From assembly GCF_040096015.1 (NCBI RefSeq), contig NZ_JBBMFO010000024.1, forward strand, positions 1 to 34,591: a stretch of 34,591 nt of DNA, in the 5' to 3' direction. Below are positions 1-8,294 of this stretch, in pieces. This DNA comes from Peptoniphilus_A hominis (GTDB lineage Bacteria > Bacillota > Clostridia > Tissierellales > Peptoniphilaceae). Within the stretch, counting starts at the first letter, position 1. Each line of letters starts with the position of its first letter. The notes beneath the pieces are model-generated. The model saw only the letters and a program-made list of their open reading frames with translations, was not told the origin of the DNA and ran no database searches. The position numbers and the translations under genes are program-made.

Positions 1-908
1 TGAATTGTTCCTGGTGCTGCTAGGACTTGTCCTCTTTGGATTTCTTCTCTTTGTACGCCTCTTAGTAGTGCTCCGATGTTGTCTCCTGCTTCTGCTTGGT
101 CTAGTTGTTTTCTAAACATTTCTACACCTGTTACTACTACTTGTCTCTTTTCGTCTGTTAGGCCTACTACTTCTACTGTGTCTCCTACTTTTACTACACC
201 TTGTTCTACTCTTCCTGTTGCTACTGTTCCTCTTCCTGTGATTGAGAAGATGTCTTCTATTGGCATTAGGAATGGGTGTTCTGTATCTCTTGCTGGTGTT
301 GGAATGTATGCGTCTACTTCTTCCATTAGTTTTACGATTTTGTCTCCCCATTCTCCGTCTGGATCTTCTAGGGCTTTTAGAGCTGAGCCAACTACGATTG
401 GTGTGTTGTCTCCGTCAAAGTCGTATTCACTTAGTAGGTCTCTTACTTCCATTTCTACTAATTCGATTAGTTCTGGGTCATCTACTTGGTCTTCTTTGTT
501 TAGGAATACTACAATCTTTGGTACGCCTACTTGACGAGCTAGTAGAATGTGTTCTCTTGTTTGTGGCATTGGACCGTCAGCTGCTGATACTACTAGGATT
601 GCGCCGTCCATTTGTGCTGCTCCTGTGATCATGTTCTTTACATAGTCAGCGTGTCCTGGGCAGTCTACGTGTGCGTAGTGTCTGTTTGGTGTTTCGTATT
701 CTACGTGAGATGTTGAAATTGTGATTCCTCTTTCTCTTTCTTCTGGTGCCTTGTCAATGTGTGCGTAATCTACGAATTCTCCGCCGCCGTATCTCTTGTT
801 CATTACAAGTGTGATTGCTGCTGTTAGTGTTGTCTTACCGTGGTCAACGTGACCAATTGTTCCAATGTTTACGTGTGGTTTATTTCTTTCAAATTTTGCT
901 TTAGCCAT
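1..908 (-). CDS. tuf: Elongation factor Tu, C-terminus cut by window edge
   Basis: Delivers aminoacyl-tRNA to the ribosome as a GTP-bound complex. The reverse strand reads from MAKAKFERNKPHVNIGTIG with the P-loop GHVDHGKT at residues 19-26, switch II DCPGHADY, and a guanine-specificity motif NKED where many bacteria have NKCD. About 302 codons are present, covering the G domain and most of domain 2, so roughly the last quarter of the usual near-400-residue protein lies beyond position 1. The start at 908 is fixed by the AGGAGG-type ribosome binding site at 914-921. A promoter is visible at 942-970. Identity is certain; only completeness is unknown. Confidence 0.98.
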   Translation of the reverse strand, partial: MAKAKFERNKPHVNIGTIGHVDHGKTTLTAAITLVMNKRYGGGEFVDYAHIDKAPEERERGITISTSHVEYETPNRHYAHVDCPGHADYVKNMITGAAQMDGAILVVSAADGPMPQTREHILLARQVGVPKIVVFLNKEDQVDDPELIELVEMEVRDLLSEYDFDGDNTPIVVGSALKALEDPDGEWGDKIVKLMEEVDAYIPTPARDTEHPFLMPIEDIFSITGRGTVATGRVEQGVVKVGDTVEVVGLTDEKRQVVVTGVEMFRKQLDQAEAGDNIGALLRGVQREEIQRGQVLAAPGTI

Positions 909-941
909 GCTATTCCTCCTAGGATTTTTTAAATTAAGTTA

Positions 942-970
942 ATAATACCTCAAATTCAAAATTTTTTCAA
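942..970 (-). promoter_or_regulatory. Probable sigma-A promoter of tuf
   Basis: On the minus strand a TTGAAA (965-970) is followed by a 17-base spacer and TATTAT (942-947), about 35 bases upstream of the tuf start. Both hexamers are one or two bases from consensus. Confidence 0.55.
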
Positions 971-972
971 CA

Positions 973-996
973 TTTAAGCCACTTTTAAGGCTTAAA
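973..996 (-). terminator. Hairpin at the end of the MATE gene
   Basis: TTTAAGCC pairs with GGCTTAAA around an 8-base loop, and the stem overlaps the MATE stop codon. No U-run follows immediately on the minus strand, so this is a weak terminator candidate only. Confidence 0.35.
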
Positions 997-2335
997 TAAG
1001 CTCTAATTTTTTTCTGACAAAGGTGTTCATTAAATAAATTACAAAAAGTGTGGATGCAAATTCTGCAATTACATAGCCCCACCATATTTCATTGACTGTG
1101 AAATATTTTATGGCAATGTAGGCAACAGGTAGAAGCACAATAATTTGTCTTAAAATAGAATCAAATAATGTCAAAATTCCATTGCCAAAGGCTTGGAAGA
1201 CTGCTGTGCCTACTATGGATATGCCTGCAAAGATATAGGATAGGGCACAGATCCTAAGCATTGGTATTCCTATCTCAAGCATCTTGCCACTGGCAGAGAA
1301 TATGCCAAGTATTTCTCTTGGGAAAATTATTATTATTGATGATACTAGAATCATCATAAAAGTCACTGTTATGAAGGCAAGTTTTATGGTTTTTATGATC
1401 CTATCTTTATTTTTCGCTCCATAATTGTAGGCGACTATTGGCACAAGACCGTTGTTCACGCCAAAGATTGGCATAAAGACAAAGGACTGAACCTTGAAGT
1501 AGGCACCCAGAGCCGCAATAGCAGAGGTTGAAATCTCTGAGAGCATTTTATTTAGGACATAAATTGTAAAGGACTGAATGGTAATTGTAATCATGGAAGG
1601 AACTCCAACTACATAAATTCCCTTTACTATGTCTAAATCTAAAACTGGCTTCTTTATAGTTATCTCTTCGTTGAATTTATATTCGAAGAAGCAGCCGCAA
1701 AGGGCACCGATAATTTGTCCCGTTACAGTTGCAATTGCTGCACCCTTAACTCCCATGGCAGGTAGTCCAAAGTAGCCAAAGATAAATATTGGGTCAAGGA
1801 TTATATTTAAGACTGCTCCAATAAGCTGTGTCAGCATAGTAAAAACTGACCTGCCTGTAGACTGCAAGGTCCTCTCCAGAAAAATTTGTATAAAAACTCC
1901 CATGGAAAAGCCCATTACAATCTCAAGGTATTCTATTCCATAGGCAATTATATTTTCATCAGTGGTCTGAGCTGACAGGAAGGGTCTTGGCAAAAATCTT
2001 GATAAAATAAATAAAATTATTCCATAAATTATGGCAAGGGATAGACCAGTCTCGGCTGTCCTATTTGATTTTTCATAATTTTTTTCTCCCAAGTATCTTG
2101 AAATCAAAGAGTTCATACCAACGCCAGTTCCCACTGCTATTCCTATCATTATATTTTGAATGGGAAAGGCAATGGAAATTGCTGTAAAGGCCTCTTCGTT
2201 AATCTTTCCTATATAATAGGAGTCCACCAAGTTATACATTGACTGTATAAACATGGAAACTACAATGGGAAAGGATACTTGAAATAAAAGTTTTGGTATT
2301 GACATAGTCCCCAATTTATTTTCATTACTTTGCAC
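992..2335 (-). CDS. MATE family multidrug/cation antiporter
   Basis: A 447-residue, strongly hydrophobic protein with the about 12 membrane segments and the two-fold repeat expected of the MATE (MatE/NorM/DinF-like) family, which exports drugs or metabolites in exchange for sodium or protons. Near the N-terminus it has the family-typical PIVVSMFIQSMYNLVDSYYI stretch. The start chosen is a GTG at 2335, five bases after an AGGTG; an ATG at 2305 with a weaker GGGG site is an alternative that would remove ten residues. The gene appears monocistronic. Substrate cannot be told from sequence. Confidence 0.9.
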   Translation of the reverse strand: MQSNENKLGTMSIPKLLFQVSFPIVVSMFIQSMYNLVDSYYIGKINEEAFTAISIAFPIQNIMIGIAVGTGVGMNSLISRYLGEKNYEKSNRTAETGLSLAIIYGIILFILSRFLPRPFLSAQTTDENIIAYGIEYLEIVMGFSMGVFIQIFLERTLQSTGRSVFTMLTQLIGAVLNIILDPIFIFGYFGLPAMGVKGAAIATVTGQIIGALCGCFFEYKFNEEITIKKPVLDLDIVKGIYVVGVPSMITITIQSFTIYVLNKMLSEISTSAIAALGAYFKVQSFVFMPIFGVNNGLVPIVAYNYGAKNKDRIIKTIKLAFITVTFMMILVSSIIIIFPREILGIFSASGKMLEIGIPMLRICALSYIFAGISIVGTAVFQAFGNGILTLFDSILRQIIVLLPVAYIAIKYFTVNEIWWGYVIAEFASTLFVIYLMNTFVRKKLELI

Positions 2336-2812
2336 CTAATCACCTCTTAACTTTATATATTATATAGGAGATTATAAGATTTTTGAAGTTAAAAAAAGAA
2401 GCCAAGAAAACATTCTTAACTTCTGAGTATTTAAAATTATTATATTCTCCCACTTCTTCTTTTAATGTTCTGCCATTAAGTTCCCTTTTTAAGTCTTATA
2501 ACATCTTTTTCTTACATATGTATGCCTTTTGCAATTAATATTTATTCTTATAAATGTCGTATAAACAATAACAAATCTGAACAAAAAACGCAAAAGTAAA
2601 TAACAAAAATATACTCTGACCTCTTTTAAAATATGATATAAGAGTAAAAATTAAAAATATAAAATTTAAAATTATTAACACTTTATTTTTCTTCAAAATA
2701 CTCGCCCCTAACATATATTATTTTATATTATTTTTTTCTTACAATCAATTTATTTACCCTTGTTAATCATTTTTATATTTATGTGTTAAAATAAAAATAA
2801 CGAGGTGATTTT
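2336..2812. other. Long intergenic region, mostly without recognisable content
   Basis: About 480 AT-rich bases separate the divergent MATE and dehydrogenase genes. Apart from one candidate small membrane ORF (2535-2696, minus), I see only an open but start-less minus-strand frame of about 50 codons ending at 2340. No riboswitch, RNA gene or convincing promoter pair was recognised. Confidence 0.5.
2535..2696 (-). CDS. Candidate 53-residue two-TM membrane protein
   Basis: A short frame starts at TTG (2694-2696) eight bases after an AGGGG-like ribosome binding site and reads MKKNKVLIILNFIFLIFTL, then a polar SYFKRGQS turn, then a second hydrophobic stretch, and ends in YDIYKNKY. The lysine-rich N-terminus, two hydrophobic helices joined by a basic turn and a charged tail are what a small inner-membrane protein looks like. 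AT-rich DNA readily yields hydrophobic open frames by chance, so this stays tentative. No family recognised. Confidence 0.3.
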   Translation of the reverse strand: MKKNKVLIILNFIFLIFTLISYFKRGQSIFLLFTFAFFVQICYCLYDIYKNKY

Positions 2813-3766
2813 ATGAAGTTATTGATTACAAGTAATATTCCAGAAAAAATTTACGATGAACTAGATAAAAATTTTGAGATAAGCTACCACGACTCCAATG
2901 TCCCCCTAAAAAAAGATGAGATAATAGAAAAAATTAAGGGTCAAGATGCACTTTTGTGTCCCCTATCTGATAAAATCGACAAAGATGTAATTGATGCAGG
3001 AAGTGACTTAAAATTTATTGCAAACTACGGCGCAGGCTTTGACAACATCGACATAGCTTACGCAAGAGAAAAGGGAATTATTGTTACCAATGCACCTGCT
3101 CCTGCCTCTGCTGTCTCCACTGCTGAACTTGCCTTCGGTCTTATGCTTGCTGCTGCAAGGCGTATTGTATCTGGCGACAAGGTTACAAGAGAAGGTGGCT
3201 TTTATGGCTGGCGTCCAACTTTTTACCTTGGAAGTCAATTAAAGGGCAAGACTCTTGGCATAATTGGTCTTGGAAATATAGGAAAGAACCTTGCAAAAAG
3301 AGCCAAGGCTTTTGAAATGAAGGTAATTTATTATTCACGCACAAGAAAGGAAGATTTCGAAAGGGAATTTGGCATTGAATATAGGGACAAGGGTTATGTA
3401 ATTAAAAATTCTGACTTTTTAAGTTTACACACTGCCTTTGTGCCAGAACTTCACCACATGATTTCTAAAAAAGAACTTGAAATGATGAAAAAATCTGCTA
3501 TATTAATAAATGCGTCAAGAGGTCCAATAGTTGACGAAGAAGCTCTTGCCCATGCACTTATAGAAAAGGAAATTGCATGCGCTGCTCTTGATGTCTATGA
3601 ATTTGAGCCAAAAGTTAATGAAAAACTAATGGACCTTGATAATGTTATTCTCGCTCCTCACCTTGGCAATGCAACTTTTGAGGCAAGGCTTGAAATGGGC
3701 GAAAATGCAAAGGACAATTTAATTGATTTTAAAAATGGAAAAACTCCAAAAAATAAAGTAAACTGA
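2813..3766 (+). CDS. D-isomer-specific 2-hydroxyacid dehydrogenase
   Basis: NAD-dependent reduction of a 2-oxoacid to the D-2-hydroxyacid, or the reverse. The 317 residues match the family length. The Rossmann motif GLGNIG lies at 152-157, and the catalytic triad is visible as Arg236 in NASRGPIV, Glu265 in DVYEFEP and His283 in APHLGNAT. Overall it resembles the glyoxylate/hydroxypyruvate reductase branch more than D-lactate dehydrogenase. It starts after a CGAGGTG site and is followed eight bases later by hutG, so the two are cotranscribed. A role with 2-oxoglutarate or another glutamate-derived 2-oxoacid is an inference from that neighbour. Confidence 0.9.
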   Translation: MKLLITSNIPEKIYDELDKNFEISYHDSNVPLKKDEIIEKIKGQDALLCPLSDKIDKDVIDAGSDLKFIANYGAGFDNIDIAYAREKGIIVTNAPAPASAVSTAELAFGLMLAAARRIVSGDKVTREGGFYGWRPTFYLGSQLKGKTLGIIGLGNIGKNLAKRAKAFEMKVIYYSRTRKEDFEREFGIEYRDKGYVIKNSDFLSLHTAFVPELHHMISKKELEMMKKSAILINASRGPIVDEEALAHALIEKEIACAALDVYEFEPKVNEKLMDLDNVILAPHLGNATFEARLEMGENAKDNLIDFKNGKTPKNKVN

Positions 3767-3774
3767 GGTGTAAA

Positions 3775-4806
3775 ATGATAAATCATTACAGTCCCCAAGA
3801 AATGGGAATATGGTCAGGCAGGATTGACGACGAAAATGATTACGAATCCTTTAGATGGCATCAATGGGTGAGGCCCCTTGATTTAAACGACGAAAGCTTA
3901 AGTCCCTTTGATGGAAAGCTTGGCTTTGGCATACTGGGTTTTGAATCCGACCAAGGTATTGAGCTTAACAAGGGAAGATTTGGCGCTGCTGCAGGTCCAG
4001 CTGCCATAAGAAAGGAACTTGCAAAACTTCCATGTCAATTTTCTAAGGACCTTAAAATTTTTGACTGCGGAAATGTTACAAGTAAGTACACAACTCTTGA
4101 AGCCAGCCAAGACGAACTAGCTAAGGCTGTAAAAAGAGTTCTCGAATTAAATTTATTTCCCCTTGTCCTAGGTGGCGGCCACGAAACTGCCTTTGGTCAC
4201 TACAAGGGACTTTCAACTTCTCTTGACGACAGAGAAGACAATAAACTTGGCATCCTAAACTTTGATGCCCACTTTGACCTAAGACCTTATGAAAAGGGAA
4301 CAGGCACAAGCGGCACAATGTTTAGACAAATTGCAGACTACACCAAGGAAAATGGAACAGACTATGCCTACTATGTATTGGGAATTCAAAAGCACTCCAA
4401 CACTCTTGCACTTTTTAGAACTGCCGATAAGTTAGGAGTTAAATATGTCCTTGGTAAGGATGTAATAAACGGTCATTTATTTGACATCGCTCAAAACCTT
4501 GACGAATACATTGCAGAACAAGATCACCTATACATTACAATTTGTATGGACTGCTTCACTTCAAGTTTTGCACCAGGTGTTTCTGCCCCACAACCCCTTG
4601 GTCTTGACCCAGAAAAGGTAATTTTACTTTTAAAACATGTCTTCTCCTCTGGCAAGCCAATGAGCTTTGATATTTGTGAAGTATCTCCAAGATTTGACCA
4701 CGACTCTGTAACTGCTAACTTGGCATCAATTTTACTCTACACTGTTGTATCAACTATGGCACAACACAAATTAGGTAAGGATAACAACAAATATATTCCA
4801 CAATAA
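3775..4806 (+). CDS. hutG: Formimidoylglutamase-like ureohydrolase
   Basis: Arginase/agmatinase-fold enzyme, most likely splitting N-formimidoyl-L-glutamate into glutamate and formamide, the last step of one histidine degradation route. Over 343 residues it shows NKGRFGAAAGP (65-75), the metal-binding GGGHE (133-137) and DAHFD (164-168), and a third metal motif reading CMDCF (257-261) before APGVSAPQPLG. In arginase the third motif is D-x-D; here the second Asp position is Phe, while the APGVSAP tail is typical of HutG-like members. The start overlaps the end of the upstream operon partner's ribosome binding site GAGGTG. A strong terminator follows at 4826. No hutH, hutU or hutI is in the window. 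Confidence 0.82.
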   Translation: MINHYSPQEMGIWSGRIDDENDYESFRWHQWVRPLDLNDESLSPFDGKLGFGILGFESDQGIELNKGRFGAAAGPAAIRKELAKLPCQFSKDLKIFDCGNVTSKYTTLEASQDELAKAVKRVLELNLFPLVLGGGHETAFGHYKGLSTSLDDREDNKLGILNFDAHFDLRPYEKGTGTSGTMFRQIADYTKENGTDYAYYVLGIQKHSNTLALFRTADKLGVKYVLGKDVINGHLFDIAQNLDEYIAEQDHLYITICMDCFTSSFAPGVSAPQPLGLDPEKVILLLKHVFSSGKPMSFDICEVSPRFDHDSVTANLASILLYTVVSTMAQHKLGKDNNKYIPQ

Positions 4807-4825
4807 TTTTATAATTTGACTTATG

Positions 4826-4855
4826 AGCCACAGAGATTTCTTTGTGGCTTTTTTT
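4826..4855 (+). terminator. Rho-independent terminator after hutG
   Basis: AGCCACA (4826-4832) pairs with TGTGGCT (4843-4849) and runs into a T7 tract. It ends the dehydrogenase-hutG transcript. Confidence 0.88.
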
Positions 4856-4997
4856 ACTTCTTTTCTTGTATTTTAAAATTCAAAAAATTTTTCAGCTCTA
4901 AAAATTTTCCTACTCTAAGTAATTTTTTTCTAAATCTATTTTTTACTCTCAAAAAATTTTTAAAATTAAAATCTTTCACAAGTTCCTAAAAAAGAGC

Positions 4998-5025
4998 AAA
5001 AAAAGAAGCACCTGAGGTGCCTCTT
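4998..5025 (-). terminator. Rho-independent terminator of the oxidoreductase operon
   Basis: On the minus strand a ten-base stem with one mismatch (arms 5003-5012 and 5016-5025, loop of three) is followed by a T7 tract (4998-5004). It lies 11 bases past the gamma-fusion stop codon. Confidence 0.85.
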
Positions 5026-5035
5026 AAAAATTTTA

Positions 5036-6238
5036 TTACATTTTTGAGAACATTTGGTCAGCCCACCATTCTTCCTTGTAAATTTCGTACTGACCAGCAA
5101 CTTGTTCTAGTTGGAAATTTTCCCAATATTCAAGTTCATCGTAAAGTTTCTTTGCATTGGCATCCCCAGATTTTTCCTTAGCCTTAGCATAAAAAGCAAT
5201 GGAAGAATTTTTGATGTCCTTAGCTATTGCAAATACATTTAGTGCAAGTCTTGCCTTTTCAGGGTCAACTTTGCCCCAATCGTAATCTTCTCTCTTAGTA
5301 AGTTTTGCCTTAATCTTGTCGGCAAGAGAAGTTTCGTCCTTTGACTTTAATGTTTCCTTAAGTCCCTTTAAGTAAGAGATGTGTTCTTCTGATTGATGAG
5401 AAAGTGATGCGAAGATTTCTCCTGCATCGTCTCCCTTTAACATTTCAGCAGCCTTGTCGCAGAACTTAATAGATTCTGTTTCAATGGAAAGTGCTTCTTC
5501 AACAATTGACATTTCATTGTCGAAAATCTTTTCGTCATCTTCTGCTGAATATTTTTTAATAGTCTTTAGGTATTCGATGTTTTCAAGATCTGTTCCGCTA
5601 AGTTCAACACTTGCTGCAGTTTGTCTTGAGTAGTGGCTCTTAACCTGTGAATTAGTCTTTTCTGGAAGGATTTGACAAATTCCACCAACGCAGCCTGCTC
5701 CCTTAATTGCTTCTTGTCCAGTCGCTATTGCTCTTTCATTTATTGGAAGTAGTTTTTTCTTTGAGTCGCCATAAACTTTTGTGAAGGCCTTTATAACTGA
5801 TTCAACTTTTACAGTTTCAGTTACTTGCAAAAAGGCTCCAAGCATTACCATGTTGGCAACTTTTGCGTTTCCAAGTTCATTTGCCAAGTCATTTACTGGA
5901 ATTGAAAATACATTTATGTCATCTCTTGTTGGTGCTTTTTTAACAAGGGAAGAGTTTATGAATAAATTTCCGCCAGGTGCAACATATTGTTCAAATTTTT
6001 CTAGTGATGGTTCGTTCATAACTACTACATCTGTCGCTTGTGAAATTACTGGAGAGCCAACAGGTTCATCAGAAACTACAACTGAGCAGTTTGCAGAACC
6101 TCCACGCATTTCTGGTCCATAACTTGGTAGCCAAGAAACAAATTTGTTTTCAAGCATTCCTGAATAAGTTATAAGTTGACCCATTGCCATAATACCTTGT
6201 CCGCCAAATCCAGCAGCAATAATATCTCTAGTAGCCAT
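5036..6238 (-). CDS. 2-oxoacid:ferredoxin oxidoreductase gamma subunit fused to a rubrerythrin-like domain
   Basis: Residues 1-180 are a normal gamma subunit: DIIAAGFGGQGIM at the N-terminus, PSYGPEMRGGSANC (38-51), ending near GCVGGICQ. Stand-alone gamma subunits are about 180-200 residues; this protein has 400. Residues 240-390 contain two helix-pair repeats that I align by eye with the four-helix ferritin/rubrerythrin fold: EEALSIETESIKFC...SEEHISYL and AIAKDIKNSSIAFY...YWENFQLEQV. Of six expected diiron ligands I see only Glu253, His286 and Glu373; Ser283, Lys343 and Gln376 occupy the others, so a diiron site is probably lost. Last gene of the operon, sharing one base with beta. The domain's role is unknown. 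Confidence 0.85.
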   Translation of the reverse strand: MATRDIIAAGFGGQGIMAMGQLITYSGMLENKFVSWLPSYGPEMRGGSANCSVVVSDEPVGSPVISQATDVVVMNEPSLEKFEQYVAPGGNLFINSSLVKKAPTRDDINVFSIPVNDLANELGNAKVANMVMLGAFLQVTETVKVESVIKAFTKVYGDSKKKLLPINERAIATGQEAIKGAGCVGGICQILPEKTNSQVKSHYSRQTAASVELSGTDLENIEYLKTIKKYSAEDDEKIFDNEMSIVEEALSIETESIKFCDKAAEMLKGDDAGEIFASLSHQSEEHISYLKGLKETLKSKDETSLADKIKAKLTKREDYDWGKVDPEKARLALNVFAIAKDIKNSSIAFYAKAKEKSGDANAKKLYDELEYWENFQLEQVAGQYEIYKEEWWADQMFSKM

Positions 6239-6990
6239 TATTCACCCCTCCTAAAATTACCAAGTGGATAGTATGGAATCATATTATCTCTAAGCCATGC
6301 AAGTGCATCTGCAGGAGGAAGTCCCCAGTTTGTTGGGCAAGATGATAAAACTTCTACAATTCCAAAGCCCTTGCCTTCAAGTTGATATTTGAAACATTCT
6401 TTAATAGCTTTCTTTGCCTTTCTAATATTTGCTGGAGTGTCAACTGAAACTCTTTCAACAAATTTTGCTCCGTCAATAGTAGCAAGCATTTCAGATACTT
6501 TAATTGGCTTACCACACCAAGCTTCGTCTCTTCCGTAAGGAGAAGTTGTTGTAACTTGACCAACTAAAGTTGTTGGTGCCATTTGTCCACCAGTCATACC
6601 ATAAATTGCATTGTTGACAAAAATTGTTGAAATATTTTCTCCTCTGTGAGCTGCTTGAACGATTTCTGCAGTACCAATAGAAGCCAAGTCGCCATCGCCT
6701 TGGTAAGTGAATACTAAATTGTCTGGGTGAACTCTCTTTATGCCTGTTGCAACAGCAGGTGCTCTACCGTGAGCTGCTTCGTGCATGTCGCAGTTAAAAT
6801 ATTTGTAAGCAAGAACTGCACAGCCTACTGGTGCAACTCCAATTGCATCGTCTAAAACTCCTAGTTCAACTAAGGATTCTGCCACTAGTTTGTGGATAAC
6901 TCCGTGAGTACATCCTGGACAATAGTGAGTTTCATTTCTAGTCAAACCATCTGAATATTTATATAAAACTTGTTCATTAGTTTTTTCCAT
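6238..6990 (-). CDS. 2-oxoacid:ferredoxin oxidoreductase beta subunit (TPP-binding)
   Basis: Binds thiamine diphosphate and, with alpha, decarboxylates a 2-oxoacid to the acyl-CoA while reducing ferredoxin. The 250 residues contain HYCPGCTHG (22-30) and the TPP/Mg motif GDGDLASIG (98-106) followed by FVNNAIYGMTGGQ (124-136), as in KorB/VorA-type proteins. Length fits the short beta subunits of the 2-oxoglutarate/branched-chain class rather than pyruvate oxidoreductase. The ATG overlaps the alpha stop by one base and the end overlaps the gamma start by one base, implying translational coupling. Confidence 0.95.
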   Translation of the reverse strand: MEKTNEQVLYKYSDGLTRNETHYCPGCTHGVIHKLVAESLVELGVLDDAIGVAPVGCAVLAYKYFNCDMHEAAHGRAPAVATGIKRVHPDNLVFTYQGDGDLASIGTAEIVQAAHRGENISTIFVNNAIYGMTGGQMAPTTLVGQVTTTSPYGRDEAWCGKPIKVSEMLATIDGAKFVERVSVDTPANIRKAKKAIKECFKYQLEGKGFGIVEVLSSCPTNWGLPPADALAWLRDNMIPYYPLGNFRRGE

Positions 6991-8054
6991 TATTTGAGAC
7001 CTCCTAAAACTTCAAGAGCAGCTTCTTTAATTTCTTCCACATTTGGAATTACGCCGCCTTGTCTTCCAAAGAAGTGAACTTTTTGTCTACCTTCAACTGC
7101 AATCTTGACATCGTCAGTCATTTGACCTTGGTTCATTTCGCAAACTAAAATGTCTTTGCAATTTGGATTTATTCCCTTGAAAGCTTCATAAGGATATGGC
7201 CAGCAAGTTATTGGACGGATAAGACCAACTTTGTGACCTTCTTTTCTTAAGTGTTCAATTGCACTCTTTGCAATTCTAGCAGTAGTTCCATAGGCACTGA
7301 TAACTAAATCAGCATCTTCAATTCCATCAACTTCTACTCTAATTTCATTTTCAGTAACTTGTCTATATTTTTCAATTAAGTGCTTGTTGTGTTCTTCAAG
7401 TTCATCAGCAGAAAGATAAATTGAGTTTATAATATTTCTTTCGCCATGATTCTTTCCCTTGCCTCTTGTTGCCCAAGTTTTTTCAGGAAGATCCATTTTT
7501 TCTTGCATGCCAAATTCAACTGGTTCCATCATTTGTCCAAGTACACCGTCACTCATTATAACAACAGGATTTCTGTACTTGTCAGCTAAATCAAAGCCAA
7601 GTTCAATTAAATTTACAAGTTCTTGCACAGAAGATGGTGCCAAAGTAATAGTTCTGTAGTCACCATTTCCGCCGCCTCTAGTTGATTGGAAATAATCAGT
7701 TTGAGAAGGTTGAATAGATCCAAGTCCTGGACCGCCTCTCATCATATTTACAATTACGCAAGGAAGTTCTGCCCCTGCCATATAAGAAATACCTTCTTGC
7801 ATTAGTGAAACTCCAGGAGAAGAAGATGAAGTCATAACTCTTGCTCCAGCTCCTGCAGCACCATAAAGCATATTTATAGCTGCAACTTCAGACTCAGCTT
7901 GTAAAAAACATCCGTCAACCTTTGGAAGTTCCCTTGATAAGTATTCAGGAATTTCAGATTGAGGAGTAATAGGATAACCGAAAAAATATTTACAACCAGC
8001 TTCTATAGCTGCTGCACCAACTGCTTCGTTTCCCTTCATAAGTACTTTTGTCAT
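6990..8054 (-). CDS. vorB: 2-oxoacid:ferredoxin oxidoreductase alpha subunit, VorB type
   Basis: Forms the catalytic core with beta. The 354 residues show GYPITPQSEIPEYL near the N-terminus, the loop SSSSPGVSLMQEGISYMAG, and GGPGLGSIQPSQTDYF, all characteristic of the VorB/KorA alpha subunit that lacks the gamma domain. A branched-chain 2-oxoacid (3-methyl-2-oxobutanoate) specificity is suggested by overall resemblance and by the separate small ferredoxin, but 2-oxoglutarate cannot be excluded. It lies 11 bases after the ferredoxin gene with its own AGGGGTG site. Confidence 0.92.
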   Translation of the reverse strand: MTKVLMKGNEAVGAAAIEAGCKYFFGYPITPQSEIPEYLSRELPKVDGCFLQAESEVAAINMLYGAAGAGARVMTSSSSPGVSLMQEGISYMAGAELPCVIVNMMRGGPGLGSIQPSQTDYFQSTRGGGNGDYRTITLAPSSVQELVNLIELGFDLADKYRNPVVIMSDGVLGQMMEPVEFGMQEKMDLPEKTWATRGKGKNHGERNIINSIYLSADELEEHNKHLIEKYRQVTENEIRVEVDGIEDADLVISAYGTTARIAKSAIEHLRKEGHKVGLIRPITCWPYPYEAFKGINPNCKDILVCEMNQGQMTDDVKIAVEGRQKVHFFGRQGGVIPNVEEIKEAALEVLGGLK

Positions 8055-8065
8055 GTAAACACCCC

Positions 8066-8284
8066 TTAAGAAATTTTATAAACTGTAATAATTGAATCAG
8101 GACAAGTTATTGCACAGTTTTGGCAAGCAATACAATCTTCTGGTCTCTTTGCCATTGCTGGTGCATAACCCTTTTTGTTGATAGTGTCCACATCAATTTC
8201 AATTACATTTTTAGGACATACAGTTACGCATAGTCCACAACCCTTACATCTGTCGCTTTCAAACTCAACTCTTCCTTTAGCCAT
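8066..8284 (-). CDS. 8Fe-8S ferredoxin, delta subunit of the oxidoreductase
   Basis: Electron-carrying subunit. Its 72 residues hold two complete 4Fe-4S motifs, Cys13/16/19 with Cys23 (CKGCGLCVTVCP) and Cys51/54/57 with Cys61 (CIACQNCAITCP). An excellent AGGAGGT site precedes the ATG. It lies between the ATPase and alpha genes, matching the delta-alpha-beta-gamma order known for VOR/KOR operons. Confidence 0.95.
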   Translation of the reverse strand: MAKGRVEFESDRCKGCGLCVTVCPKNVIEIDVDTINKKGYAPAMAKRPEDCIACQNCAITCPDSIITVYKIS

Positions 8285-8294
8285 TATTTACCTC

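Noticed and set aside
76..628. Plus-strand open frames opposite tuf
   Set aside because: Serine/threonine- and leucine-rich readings of the complementary strand of a highly conserved gene, without a ribosome binding site.
2340..2495. Open minus-strand frame of about 50 codons upstream of the MATE gene
   Set aside because: No start codon with a ribosome binding site; could be a gene remnant, but nothing recognisable.
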